Assembly: GCA_910577555.1 (NCBI GenBank) | Contig: CAJTLF010000007.1 | Coordinates: forward strand, 32,658 to 96,657 | DNA from: an uncultured Christensenella sp. | GTDB lineage: Bacteria > Bacillota > Clostridia > Christensenellales > Borkfalkiaceae | Length of the DNA stretch: 64,000 nt | Direction: 5' to 3' | Program-made: the position numbers and the translations under genes | In this document: in pieces, positions 50,828-60,611 of the stretch | Position numbering within the stretch: position 1 is the first letter of the stretch | How the letters are laid out: each line of letters opens with the position of its first letter | Notes under the pieces: model-generated | What the model was told of the DNA's origin: nothing | Seen by the model: only the letters and a program-made list of their open reading frames with translations | Databases searched by the model: none

Positions 50828-50856
50828 TTGTATACCGTAAAGAAATAGAGTAAAAT
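50828..50856 (+). promoter_or_regulatory. Promoter of the GH2-galTKM operon
   Basis: TTGTAT (50828-50833), 17 bases, TAAAAT (50851-50856). Ribosome site AAGGGAG before ATG 50877. It lies 55 bases from the opposing promoter, so the operator of the AraC protein is expected between 50774 and 50827. Confidence 0.7.
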
Positions 50857-50876
50857 TAAAATATAAGGGAGCCATT

Positions 50877-53231
50877 ATGATAAAGCATAATTTTAACGAA
50901 AATTGGAGCTATCGCCGTTTGGGCGAAGAAAGTTTTAAAAGCGTAACGCTTCCACACGACGCGGCTATGTATGAAGAACGCAGCAAGGACGCGGAAGCGG
51001 GTGTTAATACCGGTTGGTATTTGGGATACGATTACGAGTATATAAAAACTTTTGCCGTACCCGAAGAGTACAAGGATAAAAACGTAATTTTCGAGTTCGA
51101 AGGCGTTTATCACAACGCGGAAGTTTTTATAAACGGCAAACTTGCCGGTTACCGTCCTTACGGTTATACCAATTTTTTCGTTACCGCTGATAAGTTTTTA
51201 AAATACGGACAGGATAACGAAATGCGCGTAATTGCCCGTAACGCCGACCAACCCAACAGCCGTTGGTATTCGGGCGCGGGAATTTACCGCCCCGTCCATA
51301 TGTTCGTCGGCGATAAAAAACGCATAACTTTGAACGGAGTAAAAATAAGGACGCTGTCGCTGTATCCCGCGATAGTCGAAGTATGCGTCAATACTACGGG
51401 TGTCGGCTTAGTAACCGTTGCCATAGAGAAGAATGGTAAGAAGATAGTTTCGACATCCAACGAGCAAAATGACGGTGATGCCGTTTTCGCGCTTGAAATT
51501 CCACACGCTAAATTCTGGTCGCCGGACACGCCCGAACTTTATACCTGCCGTGTTAAATACGAAAATGACGAGCAAATTCATTCTTTCGGTATCCGTACGC
51601 TCACCTGCGACCATACGAACGGGCTGTGTATAAACGGTGAAAGAGTTATAATACGCGGTGCGTGTATTCATTCGGATAACGGAATTTTAGGTGCGAGAAG
51701 CTATCCCGAAGCGGAAGAACGGAAGATAAGGATTTTAAAGGAAAACGGATATAACGCAATCCGTTCAGCGCACAATCCTTGCGCAAAATCTCTTTTAGAC
51801 GCGTGCGACAAGCTGGGCGTGCTCGTTATGGACGAATACGTCGATATGTGGTATATCCATAAAAACCGTTACGACTACGCGTCGTATATTGAAGATTGGT
51901 ATGCCCGTGATATAAAGGATATGGTGGAAAAGGATTATAACCATCCGTCCGTCATAATGTATTCGCTGGGCAACGAAGTCGCGGAAACGGGCGAAAAGCG
52001 CGGTATAGAGCTTTTCAAGAATATGAAGGCAATCTGCAAGGAAAACGACTCCGACCGCCCCGTAACCGTGGGCGTAAATATCTTTTTCAACTATCTTTAT
52101 GCGCTCGGTTTCGGTCAGTATTCAGATAAAAAGGCGGAAAAGAATCCCAACAAAAAGGTTGGCAGCGAATTTTTCAACAACCTTGCGGGTATGCTCGGCG
52201 ACTCGTTTATGAAAACTATGGCAAAGCTCCCCGGTTGCGACAGAAAGACGCGTGACTGTTTTGCCGTAATGGACGTTGCGGGATACAATTACGGAATCAA
52301 ACGCTATAAACACGACGTAAAAAAGTATCCCGAACGAATTATTTTGGGCAGTGAAACTTTCTGTTCGGACGCGTACGAATTCTGGGAATTTGCAAAAAAT
52401 AACGAAGCTCTTATAGGCGATTTCGTATGGGCGGGAATGGATTATCTCGGCGAAGTCGGCGTTGGCTCGTGGGAATACCGTGATTACGCACCCGACTTTC
52501 TGCACGGCGTGGGTTGGGTAACCGCAGGCAGCGGCAGAGTGGATTTAATTGGTACGCCGCTCGGCGAAGCTCTTTATACCAAAGTTGCATTCGAGCTGGA
52601 AGATAAACCGCAGATTGCCGTCGTTCCCGTAAGTAATACGAAGTCGAAACATTCGCCTTCGGCGTGGAAGTTCTCAAACGCAATACCCAGCTGGTCGTGG
52701 AACGGGTTGAACGGCAAAAAGGCAAAGGTGGAAGTGTATTCCCGCGCGCCTGTAGTCGAGCTGTATATAAACGGCAAAAAAGTCGGAAGAAAAAGATTTA
52801 AAAAGAATTGTAAGTTCGATTTCAGCGTAAGATATTACGACGGCGAAATTACGGCGGTAAATTTAGATAAGCAAGGTAAAGAGCTTTCGCGCAATACGCT
52901 GTATACGGCGGATAACGAAACGGTTATTTGCGTTGCGCCTGAAAAAACTGCCGTAAAATCAGGCGAAATCTGCTTTATAAATCTTAGCTTTGCCGACGCA
53001 AAAGGAGAAGTAAAGCCCCTTGAACGCGGTAAAATTTCGGTTAAAATAAACGGCGGCGAGTTGTTGGCTTTGGGCAACGCATGTCCGTTTAACAGTGACG
53101 GATATCTTCAAACCCAAACCGACACCTATTACGGAAGGGCGTTGGCTGTCGTTAAAGCTACGGGTGAAAAAGTAACCGTCGTGGCGGAAGGCAACGGGCT
53201 TTGCGGAAAAGCCGAAATCGTCGTGCAGTAA
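50877..53231 (+). CDS. Glycoside hydrolase family 2 (beta-galactosidase-like)
   Basis: The protein has 784 residues and no signal, so it is intracellular. The N-terminal sugar-binding beta domains (VFINGKLAGYRPYGYTNF, NSRWYSGAGIYRPVHMF) precede the TIM barrel. The catalytic acid/base is Glu367 in SLGNEVAETG and the nucleophile is Glu493 in ILGSETFCS. The C-terminal part has additional beta domains. It lies beside galT, galK and galM, so a beta-galactosidase is the most likely activity; other GH2 activities (beta-glucuronidase, mannosidase) are less likely. Confidence 0.92.
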   Translation: MIKHNFNENWSYRRLGEESFKSVTLPHDAAMYEERSKDAEAGVNTGWYLGYDYEYIKTFAVPEEYKDKNVIFEFEGVYHNAEVFINGKLAGYRPYGYTNFFVTADKFLKYGQDNEMRVIARNADQPNSRWYSGAGIYRPVHMFVGDKKRITLNGVKIRTLSLYPAIVEVCVNTTGVGLVTVAIEKNGKKIVSTSNEQNDGDAVFALEIPHAKFWSPDTPELYTCRVKYENDEQIHSFGIRTLTCDHTNGLCINGERVIIRGACIHSDNGILGARSYPEAEERKIRILKENGYNAIRSAHNPCAKSLLDACDKLGVLVMDEYVDMWYIHKNRYDYASYIEDWYARDIKDMVEKDYNHPSVIMYSLGNEVAETGEKRGIELFKNMKAICKENDSDRPVTVGVNIFFNYLYALGFGQYSDKKAEKNPNKKVGSEFFNNLAGMLGDSFMKTMAKLPGCDRKTRDCFAVMDVAGYNYGIKRYKHDVKKYPERIILGSETFCSDAYEFWEFAKNNEALIGDFVWAGMDYLGEVGVGSWEYRDYAPDFLHGVGWVTAGSGRVDLIGTPLGEALYTKVAFELEDKPQIAVVPVSNTKSKHSPSAWKFSNAIPSWSWNGLNGKKAKVEVYSRAPVVELYINGKKVGRKRFKKNCKFDFSVRYYDGEITAVNLDKQGKELSRNTLYTADNETVICVAPEKTAVKSGEICFINLSFADAKGEVKPLERGKISVKINGGELLALGNACPFNSDGYLQTQTDTYYGRALAVVKATGEKVTVVAEGNGLCGKAEIVVQ

Positions 53232-53253
53232 AACTAATTTCGGACGGAGAGAT

Positions 53254-54723
53254 ATGCAAACAATTTATCGTATAGTGGACGAACTCATCGATTACGCACA
53301 AAAGAATCTCGGGCTTGACGCACGAAACGAAGTGTATGCCCGCAACGCGGTTCTGAACGCGCTCGGTATAAGCTCTTACGGGGAAAAGTCAGACGCGGTT
53401 TCTTCCGCGTTAACTCCCGAAGATATACTTTTAAGGCTGAAAAACGAGTGCGTTTCGCATAAAATTTTTGAAGAGAGCGACGCCGCAGCCCGTTTGGACG
53501 CGGTTATGGGCGCGCTGTCATATTCGCCTGCGGAAGTGGACGTAGTGTTCAATGATATGGCTAAAAAGAGTACCGCGACTGCAACGGAATGGCTTTACGA
53601 TTACTGCGTGAAAAACGACTACGTAAAGAAATCGCAGCTTGATAAAAATCCCCGTTTCGATACTTCCAACGGTCTTACCATAACGATAAACAAGGCAAAG
53701 CCTGAATTTCGCGACCCCAAAAAAGCGGCGGCGGGAAACTCGGTTGCGGGCGGATATCCCAAATGCGCGATATGCCGCGAAAACGAAGGATATTGCGGCA
53801 GGAATAAGCGTACGTTGCGTACGGTAAGCATAAAGCTGAACGGTAAAAACTGGTTCTGGCAATTTTCGCCTTACGGGTATTTTTACCAGCACGGAATAGC
53901 CGTAAACTGCGAACATACTCCCATGCGTATCGATAAAACGGCATTGGAAAACCTAATCGATTTTGCCGATAAATTTCCGCACTATTTCATCGGTTGCAAC
54001 GCCCCTTTGCCTCGCATAGGCGGTAGCGTTCTGGCACACGACCACTATCAGGGCGGCGGCGAGGTTTTACCCTTACATAAAGCAAAAATAAAAAAATATA
54101 TCAAGGATAGTAAATATCCATATCTGCGCGTAGGCGTTCTCGATTGGCCCGGAACGGTAATACGCGTAATCAGCGATAAGCGCAACGAAGTAGTGGAAGT
54201 GTCGGAACGAATCCGCGCCGCGTGGGAAGTTTACGACGCGCCCGAACTCGGGATAATTTCAAAGGACGAAAGCGGTTTACATAACGCCATAAGTCCCACC
54301 GTAATTAAAAGCCCGCACGGTTACGAAATGAACGTAATTTTACGCAGTAACGCGACGAGCGACGAGTATCCCGACGGCATATTCCACGCTCATCCCGAAT
54401 TTCACGTAATCAAAAAGGAAAGCATAGGTTTAATAGAAGCACAAGGCTTGTTTATTCTCCCCGGCAGGTTGGAAGAAGAGCTTGCCGAAATAGAACGATT
54501 AATAGTTGATAAAAAACCGTTGCCCCCCGAATATGCCGCGTTTAAGCTCGTTTACGACGAAACTTTTATACTGTATAAGAGCGGTAAATTCAAAGATATC
54601 AGCGCGGCAATGCGCGAAGAGCTCGGCAGTATATGTTACCGCATACTCGAAAATACGGCGGTATTTAAACATGAAAAGGATTTATACGCATTTTTAACTA
54701 AAGCGGGGTTTGAAATTGGATAA
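53254..54723 (+). CDS. galT: Galactose-1-phosphate uridylyltransferase, type 2
   Basis: The protein has 489 residues, the long form of GalT found in Firmicutes (not the approximately 350-residue HIT form). Typical segments are NCEHTPMRIDKTALENLIDF, GSVLAHDHYQGGG (the catalytic His region) and a C-terminal FHAHPEFHVIKKE. It converts Gal-1-P and UDP-glucose to UDP-galactose and Glc-1-P. It starts 22 bases after the GH2 gene. No galE is in the window. Confidence 0.95.
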   Translation: MQTIYRIVDELIDYAQKNLGLDARNEVYARNAVLNALGISSYGEKSDAVSSALTPEDILLRLKNECVSHKIFEESDAAARLDAVMGALSYSPAEVDVVFNDMAKKSTATATEWLYDYCVKNDYVKKSQLDKNPRFDTSNGLTITINKAKPEFRDPKKAAAGNSVAGGYPKCAICRENEGYCGRNKRTLRTVSIKLNGKNWFWQFSPYGYFYQHGIAVNCEHTPMRIDKTALENLIDFADKFPHYFIGCNAPLPRIGGSVLAHDHYQGGGEVLPLHKAKIKKYIKDSKYPYLRVGVLDWPGTVIRVISDKRNEVVEVSERIRAAWEVYDAPELGIISKDESGLHNAISPTVIKSPHGYEMNVILRSNATSDEYPDGIFHAHPEFHVIKKESIGLIEAQGLFILPGRLEEELAEIERLIVDKKPLPPEYAAFKLVYDETFILYKSGKFKDISAAMREELGSICYRILENTAVFKHEKDLYAFLTKAGFEIG

Positions 54724-55834
54724 AAAATACGATTATAAGGTAACTGCCGCGGGCAGAATAAATATCATAGGCGAGCATATAGATTACTGCGGCGGCAAAG
54801 TTTTTCCCGCGGCGTTATCTCTGAATAACGCAATATATATCCGCCCCAACGGTACCGATAAGATTAATTTGAAGTGGACTACGCTACCCGACGAAGTAAC
54901 TTTGGAAATTGACAAATTAGAAAGTTACAAAAATCTCAAATACGGCAATTATCAGGCGGGCGCGGCCTTGGCGTGGAAACGGGCGGGGCATAAGGTTTTG
55001 GGCTGCGATATGCTGTACGACTGCACCGTTCCGTTCGGCAGCGGCTTGTCAAGCTCTGCGGCAATAGAAGTTTCAACTATCGTCGCGCTTGCGACCATAG
55101 CGTGCGAACGGCTTGATTTAAAGGAAATCGCTCTGTTGGCTCAGCAGGCGGAGCGTGAGTTTGCGGGCGTAAACTGCGGCATAATGGACCAGTATGCGTC
55201 GGCAAACGGTAAAAAAAATCACGCGTTAATTCTCGACTGTAAAGCGGTAACCCACGAATACGTGCCGTTGAATTTGGGCGATTACGCGCTCGTAATAATT
55301 AACTGCAACAAGCCGCATAATCTGGTTGAAAGTAAGTATAACGAGAGAAGAGCGGAAACGGAAACGGCGTTGGAAATTTTAAAAAAGGTGTGCGATATTT
55401 CCTGCCTTGCAGACCTTACTCCCGCTCAATTTGAAAAGCATAAAAATTTATTGGGCGGAAAAGTAAGGGAAAGAGCGGAACACGTCGTATACGAATGCAA
55501 CCGTGTGAAGCTTGCCGCCGATGCAATGAAACGCGGCGATTTGGTTTTGCTCGGAAAACTGCTTAACGAATCGCACGCGTCGTTGCGCGACAAATACGAA
55601 GTTACGGGTAAAGAGCTTGACGCGCTTGCCGCGGCGGCGCAAAGCCACCCCGATTGCATCGGGTCGAGAATGACGGGCGCGGGGTTCGGCGGGTGTACGA
55701 TTTCTCTCGTAAAGAGAAGCGGGCTTGAAAGGTTCAAAACAGCCGTTGCAAGAGAGTACCGTGATAAGACGGGCTACGACTGTAAAATCTACGACGCGGA
55801 AATTGCCGACGGCGTTACCGTTACCAAATTATAA
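54716..55834 (+). CDS. galK: Galactokinase
   Basis: The protein has 372 residues from a TTG at 54716, which has GGGG seven bases upstream; a TTG at 54710 is the alternative. It overlaps the galT stop by eight bases. GHMP kinase motifs are GRINIIGEHIDYCGGK, PFGSGLSSSAAIE and MTGAGFGGCTISLV. It phosphorylates galactose at C1. Confidence 0.95.
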   Translation: MDKKYDYKVTAAGRINIIGEHIDYCGGKVFPAALSLNNAIYIRPNGTDKINLKWTTLPDEVTLEIDKLESYKNLKYGNYQAGAALAWKRAGHKVLGCDMLYDCTVPFGSGLSSSAAIEVSTIVALATIACERLDLKEIALLAQQAEREFAGVNCGIMDQYASANGKKNHALILDCKAVTHEYVPLNLGDYALVIINCNKPHNLVESKYNERRAETETALEILKKVCDISCLADLTPAQFEKHKNLLGGKVRERAEHVVYECNRVKLAADAMKRGDLVLLGKLLNESHASLRDKYEVTGKELDALAAAAQSHPDCIGSRMTGAGFGGCTISLVKRSGLERFKTAVAREYRDKTGYDCKIYDAEIADGVTVTKL

Positions 55835-55851
55835 AATGCGACAGGACAAAT

Positions 55852-56811
55852 ATGAAAGTAACCGAAAGAATTTACGATGAATATAAAGGCAGTACCGTAA
55901 AAGTTTACACTCTGCAACAAGGCGACCTGTCCGTTGATATCGTTGACCTTGGCAGCCGTATTAACGCTTTGCGCTATTGCGGCGTAAACGTAGCCCGCGG
56001 ATTTAAAAGCGTCGAAGAATATCTTAACAGTAATTCTTATGCGGGCGCAACCGTCGGCAGAGTTGCAAACCGCATAAAAGGCGGAAAGTTCGTTTTGGAC
56101 GGACGGGATTATTCCGTCGTATGCAACGAAGGAAACAACTCTCTGCACGGCGGGCTTGAAGGTTTCGATAAAAAACCTTTTGCCGTGGAAGTTTGCTCCG
56201 ATTGCGTTAAAATGCACTGCGTTTCTCATGAAGGGGAGCAGGGTTACCCCGGCGAACTCGAATTGACGGTAATTTATAAAATCGAAAACGACGCTTTGAT
56301 AATTGAGTATACCGCTAAGGCAAACAAGAAAACGCTGTTCAATCCGACCAACCATACTTATTTTAATTTAGACGGCATCGAAACGGGCGACTGCTCTCAC
56401 AATCTTTTAAGCGTTAACGCCGACGGATATACTCCCGTTGACGGCGAACTTATCCCAACGGGCGAAATTCGTTCCGTCAAAGGTACGGCGTTTGATTTTA
56501 CTATTCCAAAGGAAATTACGGCGGATTACGACAGCCCGCTGTTATCGCAAACGCGCGGATACGACCACAATTTCGTTCTTAACGGAGAGCTTGCCGCCCG
56601 CGTGCAAAGCGTGCGAACGGGTTCTTCAATGGAGCTGTTTACAGACTTGCCTTGTCTGCAATTCTATTCGCAGGCAGAACAGCATACGAGCTTTTGCCTC
56701 GAACCGCAATTCTGTCCGAACGCGATAAATTTACGGGATTTTGCAAAGCCCGTAATAAATGCGGGCGAACGGGTAAGACACTATATAAAATACGCTTTTT
56801 CCAAGGCGTAA
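55852..56811 (+). CDS. galM: Aldose 1-epimerase (galactose mutarotase)
   Basis: The protein has 319 residues. Catalytic residues are visible in NPTNHTYFNL (His), RGYDHNF (His) and CLEPQFCPNA (Glu). It interconverts the anomers of galactose so that GalK receives the alpha form. It is the last gene of the cluster, followed by a hairpin. Confidence 0.94.
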   Translation: MKVTERIYDEYKGSTVKVYTLQQGDLSVDIVDLGSRINALRYCGVNVARGFKSVEEYLNSNSYAGATVGRVANRIKGGKFVLDGRDYSVVCNEGNNSLHGGLEGFDKKPFAVEVCSDCVKMHCVSHEGEQGYPGELELTVIYKIENDALIIEYTAKANKKTLFNPTNHTYFNLDGIETGDCSHNLLSVNADGYTPVDGELIPTGEIRSVKGTAFDFTIPKEITADYDSPLLSQTRGYDHNFVLNGELAARVQSVRTGSSMELFTDLPCLQFYSQAEQHTSFCLEPQFCPNAINLRDFAKPVINAGERVRHYIKYAFSKA

Positions 56812-56830
56812 AAAATAATTTCACGGTATT

Positions 56831-56863
56831 ACGGGTGAGAGTTATAACTCCGCCCGTTTTTTT
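56831..56863 (+). terminator. Terminator after galM
   Basis: ACGGG / CCCGT outer stem with an inner GAGTTATAACTC self-complementary element and TTTTTTT. Confidence 0.7.
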
Positions 56864-56926
56864 ATATAATTAACTTTATTTTCCAAATAGTGGACGAATT
56901 GCAATAATTTAAAGTAATAACTGCAA

Positions 56927-56955
56927 TTGAAAAAGAGTAATTCTCGGTGTATTAT
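56927..56955 (+). promoter_or_regulatory. Promoter of the lipoprotein-GH3 unit
   Basis: TTGAAA (56927-56932), 17 bases, TATTAT (56950-56955). It gives a leader of about 250 bases before the lipoprotein start. An inverted repeat AATTGCA...TGCAATT (56897-56903, 56922-56928) overlaps its -35 and could be an operator. Confidence 0.55.
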
Positions 56956-57100
56956 AGTATAGGATTGCAAAAATTTATCAATTAATGACAAAAAAACTCT
57001 AAACCACAAATTAAGTATAAATTTCAGGCGCGCGTGCGCGTTTTACAATTATATAAATAAGTTTTTACCGCAAGCGAAATACTAAGTAAACGAGTTCGCA

Positions 57101-57141
57101 AATAAGGGGTATACCCCTTATTGCCGTCTTAAGACGGCAAT
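57101..57141 (+). repeat. Two adjacent perfect 22-bp palindromes
   Basis: 57101-57122 consists of AATAAGGGGTA and its exact reverse complement. 57120-57141 consists of ATTGCCGTCTT and its exact reverse complement. They share three bases. As RNA they give two strong stems, AAGGGG(TATA)CCCCTT and TTGCCGTC(TTAA)GACGGCAA. A third hairpin, ACGGC(AAAA)GCCGT (57162-57175), sits just upstream of AGGAG. Confidence 0.85.
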
Positions 57142-57208
57142 AAAAGCTTTAATCGTTAAAAACGGCAAAAGCCGTAGGAGAAAAAATAATATCATTTAAA
57201 GGAGCAGA

Positions 57209-60139
57209 ATGATGAAGAAAATTCACAAACTTTTGGTTACAGGTTTGCTGCTGAGCGGGTTTATATTCCCCGCCGCAGGATGCGTGCAACCACCCGAGCC
57301 TTTCGTTCCGCCCGAGTCGAGCGGTGGTAAAGTTACCATCAACGACGCGTACGACTGGAACGAAGCTGAAGACGGTTCTACCCGTCCCAATCTCGGCGAC
57401 GATTACGAAGCGGTAGTTCCCGTAAAAGACGTACTGCTGACTATTGCCGAAGGTTCGTCCGTAAGATTCAAGGGCGGTGAGAGTACGTTTAAACTCCCCG
57501 TAGGAAGCTATCTTAAACCCACGGATTTCGACGAGTCTACGACGGGCGGCAACGACGTATGCGGTATATTCACGCTTGACGAAAATAACGAAGTCGTTAC
57601 CGATTCGTTCAAACAGTTAAGCGAGTTCGAGCCTGCTGCGGAAACTGTAATAGTGCCTTGTTTCTCGCACAAGAACAGCGATTATATTGGCTTTGGTACG
57701 AATAAAATCGGCGATTACGTAGTTAATGAAAACGGCGTTGACCTGACTATAAAAACAATCGGTTACGCTCTTAAATCCGAAAATGCTTATCTTGATGGAT
57801 TCTACGGTAAGAAAATCACGGGTGACGTTACGCATGATAACTCTAAAATCAGCTATTTCAGGTCAGTAAGTACAACCAAAGTGGAAGCAGGTCAAACTTA
57901 CACTTATCACTATTATATTAAAAACTTCAGTGATAAAACGATTACTCTCCACGCTTATCAGATGCTTACCGGTCACGCTTGGGACAATCTTGCCAACCGC
58001 GTGCCTGCCGACCCCATAACTCTTGCCCCCGGTGAAGGTAAGTCCGTTTCGTTAAAATTAAAGGCGACGAGCAATAATTCGAACGCGCTTACGCTTTTCA
58101 GATTCGAAGAACCCGTTGAAACGATATCGCTCGGCGTAGCAATGTCCATTGAAAACAGCACGCCCACCAAGCCTGCAACCATTCATCTGAATCTTCCCGA
58201 AGGTTTCACCGTTGCGGATAGTTATAAGCGTGAAGTTCGCACTAACGACAAACTCGTTCTGCCCACTGCAAACCAGATTATCAACAAAACCGAACACAGA
58301 TTGCTTGGTTGGGTTTATGCAAACTCCAACAACACCCCCGTTACCGAAGGCGTTCGCATAAAGGGCGATATAACTATCGAGCCTTTGCTCACGCAGGACG
58401 TAAGGGTAGAGTTCTTCAATCTTCCCAACGGTTTTGCGGTTAATTCCAAGTATAAGTCTGTATTCCAGGAAGGCGACTTGCTTATTCTTCCCACCGATGC
58501 CCAGCTCGATAACACTACGGGTCATAAAGTTGCTTACTGGCTTGACGATAACGGCCGTCAGATAAACGCGGGTACGGTATTGAGCGAAGACATTAAGCTT
58601 ACTCCCGTATTGACGGAAGATATAAGAATTACTTTGGAACTTCCCGAAGGTTTCACCGTAACTTCCGATTATAAAATTACCGCGCAGACGGGCGACAAAC
58701 TCGTATTGCCTACGGCTTCGCAAATCCAAAACAATACGGGACACAATATCATCCGTTGGGTAGACGGTAACGGCAAACCCGTAACCAACAACACTTTGTT
58801 GACGGGCGATATAACTATTAAACCCGAGCTTACCGCAGACGCGCTGGTAAGATTCATATTGCCAGAAAACTTCAGCCTTAAAGATTACGACGGCTTGAAC
58901 GGCGATAACGAGTTGCACTTGCAGACGGGCGACAGGCTCACTCTGCCTACTGCCGAACAGATTAACAATACTACGGGCAACAGATTTATCCGTTGGGTGG
59001 ACGAGAACGGCAAACCTTTAGCAAATACCGTTCAGTTAACGGGAAATCTGACTATTAAGCCGGAGCTTACTCAAGCGGCTAAAATAACCGTTCGCCTTCC
59101 CGAAGGTCTTACCGTTAAAGGCGAATACGAAACCGACGTGCAGACCGGTGACAAGCTTTTAATTCCCGAACTCGAAGGCGAAAAAGCCATTCTCGACGCA
59201 ATAAAGGGCTGGTATATCGTAGGTAACGGCAATCAGAAGATAGACGCAAATACGATTATCCTTGATACTGAGTTGACTATAGCGCCTTACTGGCAACAGG
59301 CGAACGGCTACGAGTATGTTGCAATAGGTAGCGGTGCAAATTCGGGTTACAATAGTGACGAAACGTACGGTTCTGTCGGTTATCATCTCGGTGCGCATGA
59401 CAACACCGCAACGGGCAGTGTGAAATACTCTACGGGTCATATAGTTTCCGGCGGTGAAAGCGGTCAGGCGGCTCAGGGCGTTACTCTTAGCGACAGCTTA
59501 CCCGTAAAAGCAGGCTCGATAATAAGATTCGATTCTAAGCGCACAGCGGGAGCGGGAAAATATGAGTTTAGTTACGCTTTTGAAAACAGGGGTAATTCAG
59601 ACCTTAAACTCAGCGTTTATCAGATTAATGCAAGCGGTGAATACCGTGGCTTAAAATTTGCATATGAAAATAGTCGTTATCGCGTAGAAATAAACCTTAA
59701 ACCGGGCGAAAGCATAACAAAACTCGGACAATACGACCTTTCTTCGAACGGTAACTGGTTGACTATTATCGTAATCGAGCAGGACGTAGAATCTTTTGAG
59801 TTTGGTGTTGCAATCGGTTACAAATCCATTACGAATATCGATGCCGCATACCAAAATCAGGCAGCACTCAATAATCCGGCAAATATTCAGTATAACGCCG
59901 AAGAAAACGGCGGAATCGTCGTAAAAGACAGTTATCTCAAACAGAGAGCAGGACACTTTATTACCGTACCCACTGAAAATGATATTGAAGTACCCGCAGG
60001 AATAACGGTTGAAAAGTGGCAGCTTATTGTCGACGGAGTAGCTTACGATATTCCCGCAACGGTTACGGACTGGAAGAATTTAATGGTTCCTTCCGTATCG
60101 ACTCTTAAAGCGGTTTTAAAGGAGAATGCAAATGGATAA
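57209..60139 (+). CDS. Surface lipoprotein with InlB-like repeats between two paralogous beta domains
   Basis: The protein has 976 residues (the second ATG, 57212, is equally possible). The signal peptide ends in a lipobox (PAAGC, Cys about 25). A beta-sandwich domain (about 150-320) starts near DYIGFGTNKIGDY and has VEAGQTYTYHYYIKNFSDK. Then come five repeats of about 70 residues (58178-59297) with the pattern (L)PEGFTV...TGDKLVLPTA..I...TGH..I.WVD.NGKP...L.GDITIKPELT, like InlB B-repeats. A second beta domain (about 720-885) mirrors the first (KAGSIIRF, NRGNSDLKLSVYQI, FEFGVAIG). A divergent sixth repeat ends the protein. It is probably an outer-surface glycan- or protein-binding adhesin. 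The next gene overlaps its end. Confidence 0.85.
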   Translation: MMKKIHKLLVTGLLLSGFIFPAAGCVQPPEPFVPPESSGGKVTINDAYDWNEAEDGSTRPNLGDDYEAVVPVKDVLLTIAEGSSVRFKGGESTFKLPVGSYLKPTDFDESTTGGNDVCGIFTLDENNEVVTDSFKQLSEFEPAAETVIVPCFSHKNSDYIGFGTNKIGDYVVNENGVDLTIKTIGYALKSENAYLDGFYGKKITGDVTHDNSKISYFRSVSTTKVEAGQTYTYHYYIKNFSDKTITLHAYQMLTGHAWDNLANRVPADPITLAPGEGKSVSLKLKATSNNSNALTLFRFEEPVETISLGVAMSIENSTPTKPATIHLNLPEGFTVADSYKREVRTNDKLVLPTANQIINKTEHRLLGWVYANSNNTPVTEGVRIKGDITIEPLLTQDVRVEFFNLPNGFAVNSKYKSVFQEGDLLILPTDAQLDNTTGHKVAYWLDDNGRQINAGTVLSEDIKLTPVLTEDIRITLELPEGFTVTSDYKITAQTGDKLVLPTASQIQNNTGHNIIRWVDGNGKPVTNNTLLTGDITIKPELTADALVRFILPENFSLKDYDGLNGDNELHLQTGDRLTLPTAEQINNTTGNRFIRWVDENGKPLANTVQLTGNLTIKPELTQAAKITVRLPEGLTVKGEYETDVQTGDKLLIPELEGEKAILDAIKGWYIVGNGNQKIDANTIILDTELTIAPYWQQANGYEYVAIGSGANSGYNSDETYGSVGYHLGAHDNTATGSVKYSTGHIVSGGESGQAAQGVTLSDSLPVKAGSIIRFDSKRTAGAGKYEFSYAFENRGNSDLKLSVYQINASGEYRGLKFAYENSRYRVEINLKPGESITKLGQYDLSSNGNWLTIIVIEQDVESFEFGVAIGYKSITNIDAAYQNQAALNNPANIQYNAEENGGIVVKDSYLKQRAGHFITVPTENDIEVPAGITVEKWQLIVDGVAYDIPATVTDWKNLMVPSVSTLKAVLKENANG

Positions 60140-60611
60140 GGTAAAACAATTCTTTACTGATTTTATTAAAACCAGAAAAATAACTTATTATATCGCGCTC
60201 GGCGTTGCGTTTATAGCCTTCATTATGGGTATAGTAGCCACCGCGTCCCTTGCGGACGCGGGCGCAACCGCCCTGCCTTTGGTATTTACCTTAATCGGAC
60301 TTCTTGCTTTTGCGGGCTTGTCCGTAATAGGTTTGGAAAAAATCGGCGCGGGACTCGTTTCTTTTGCAAGCTTCGGTGCGCTTGTAGCTACCGTTTGCGA
60401 AGTATACGAATACTTTCTTGACGCTATTACAAATCAGGCTATGGGCGGTTTCAACGTATTCGCTATCGAAGGCGTGTCGGCGTTGCTTGCTTGCGTAATT
60501 TTACTCGTAATTTGTGCCGTGGTTGCAAACGTTCTTGCTTGGTTAAAGCTGAAAAAAGAGAACGCTCCAGCAGATAAAGCGGCGGAAGGGGAAGTGAAAA
60601 ATGAAAATTAA
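60132..60611 (+). CDS. Four-helix membrane protein between the lipoprotein and the GH3 gene
   Basis: The protein has 159 residues from ATG 60132; the in-frame ATG at 60126 has a ribosome site too close (AGGAG directly upstream), while 60132 has it at seven bases. It has four hydrophobic helices and a short charged C-terminal tail. The start lies inside the previous gene and the end overlaps the GH3 gene by 11 bases, so all three are translationally coupled. Function unknown; a membrane partner or assembly factor for the GH3 protein is plausible. Confidence 0.75.
   Translation: MDKVKQFFTDFIKTRKITYYIALGVAFIAFIMGIVATASLADAGATALPLVFTLIGLLAFAGLSVIGLEKIGAGLVSFASFGALVATVCEVYEYFLDAITNQAMGGFNVFAIEGVSALLACVILLVICAVVANVLAWLKLKKENAPADKAAEGEVKNEN

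Noticed and set aside
50711..50875. Longer N-terminus for the AraC protein (start at 50875)
   Set aside because: The extra part overlaps two promoters and would add an odd hydrophobic segment; the start at 50710 fits the promoter and the family.
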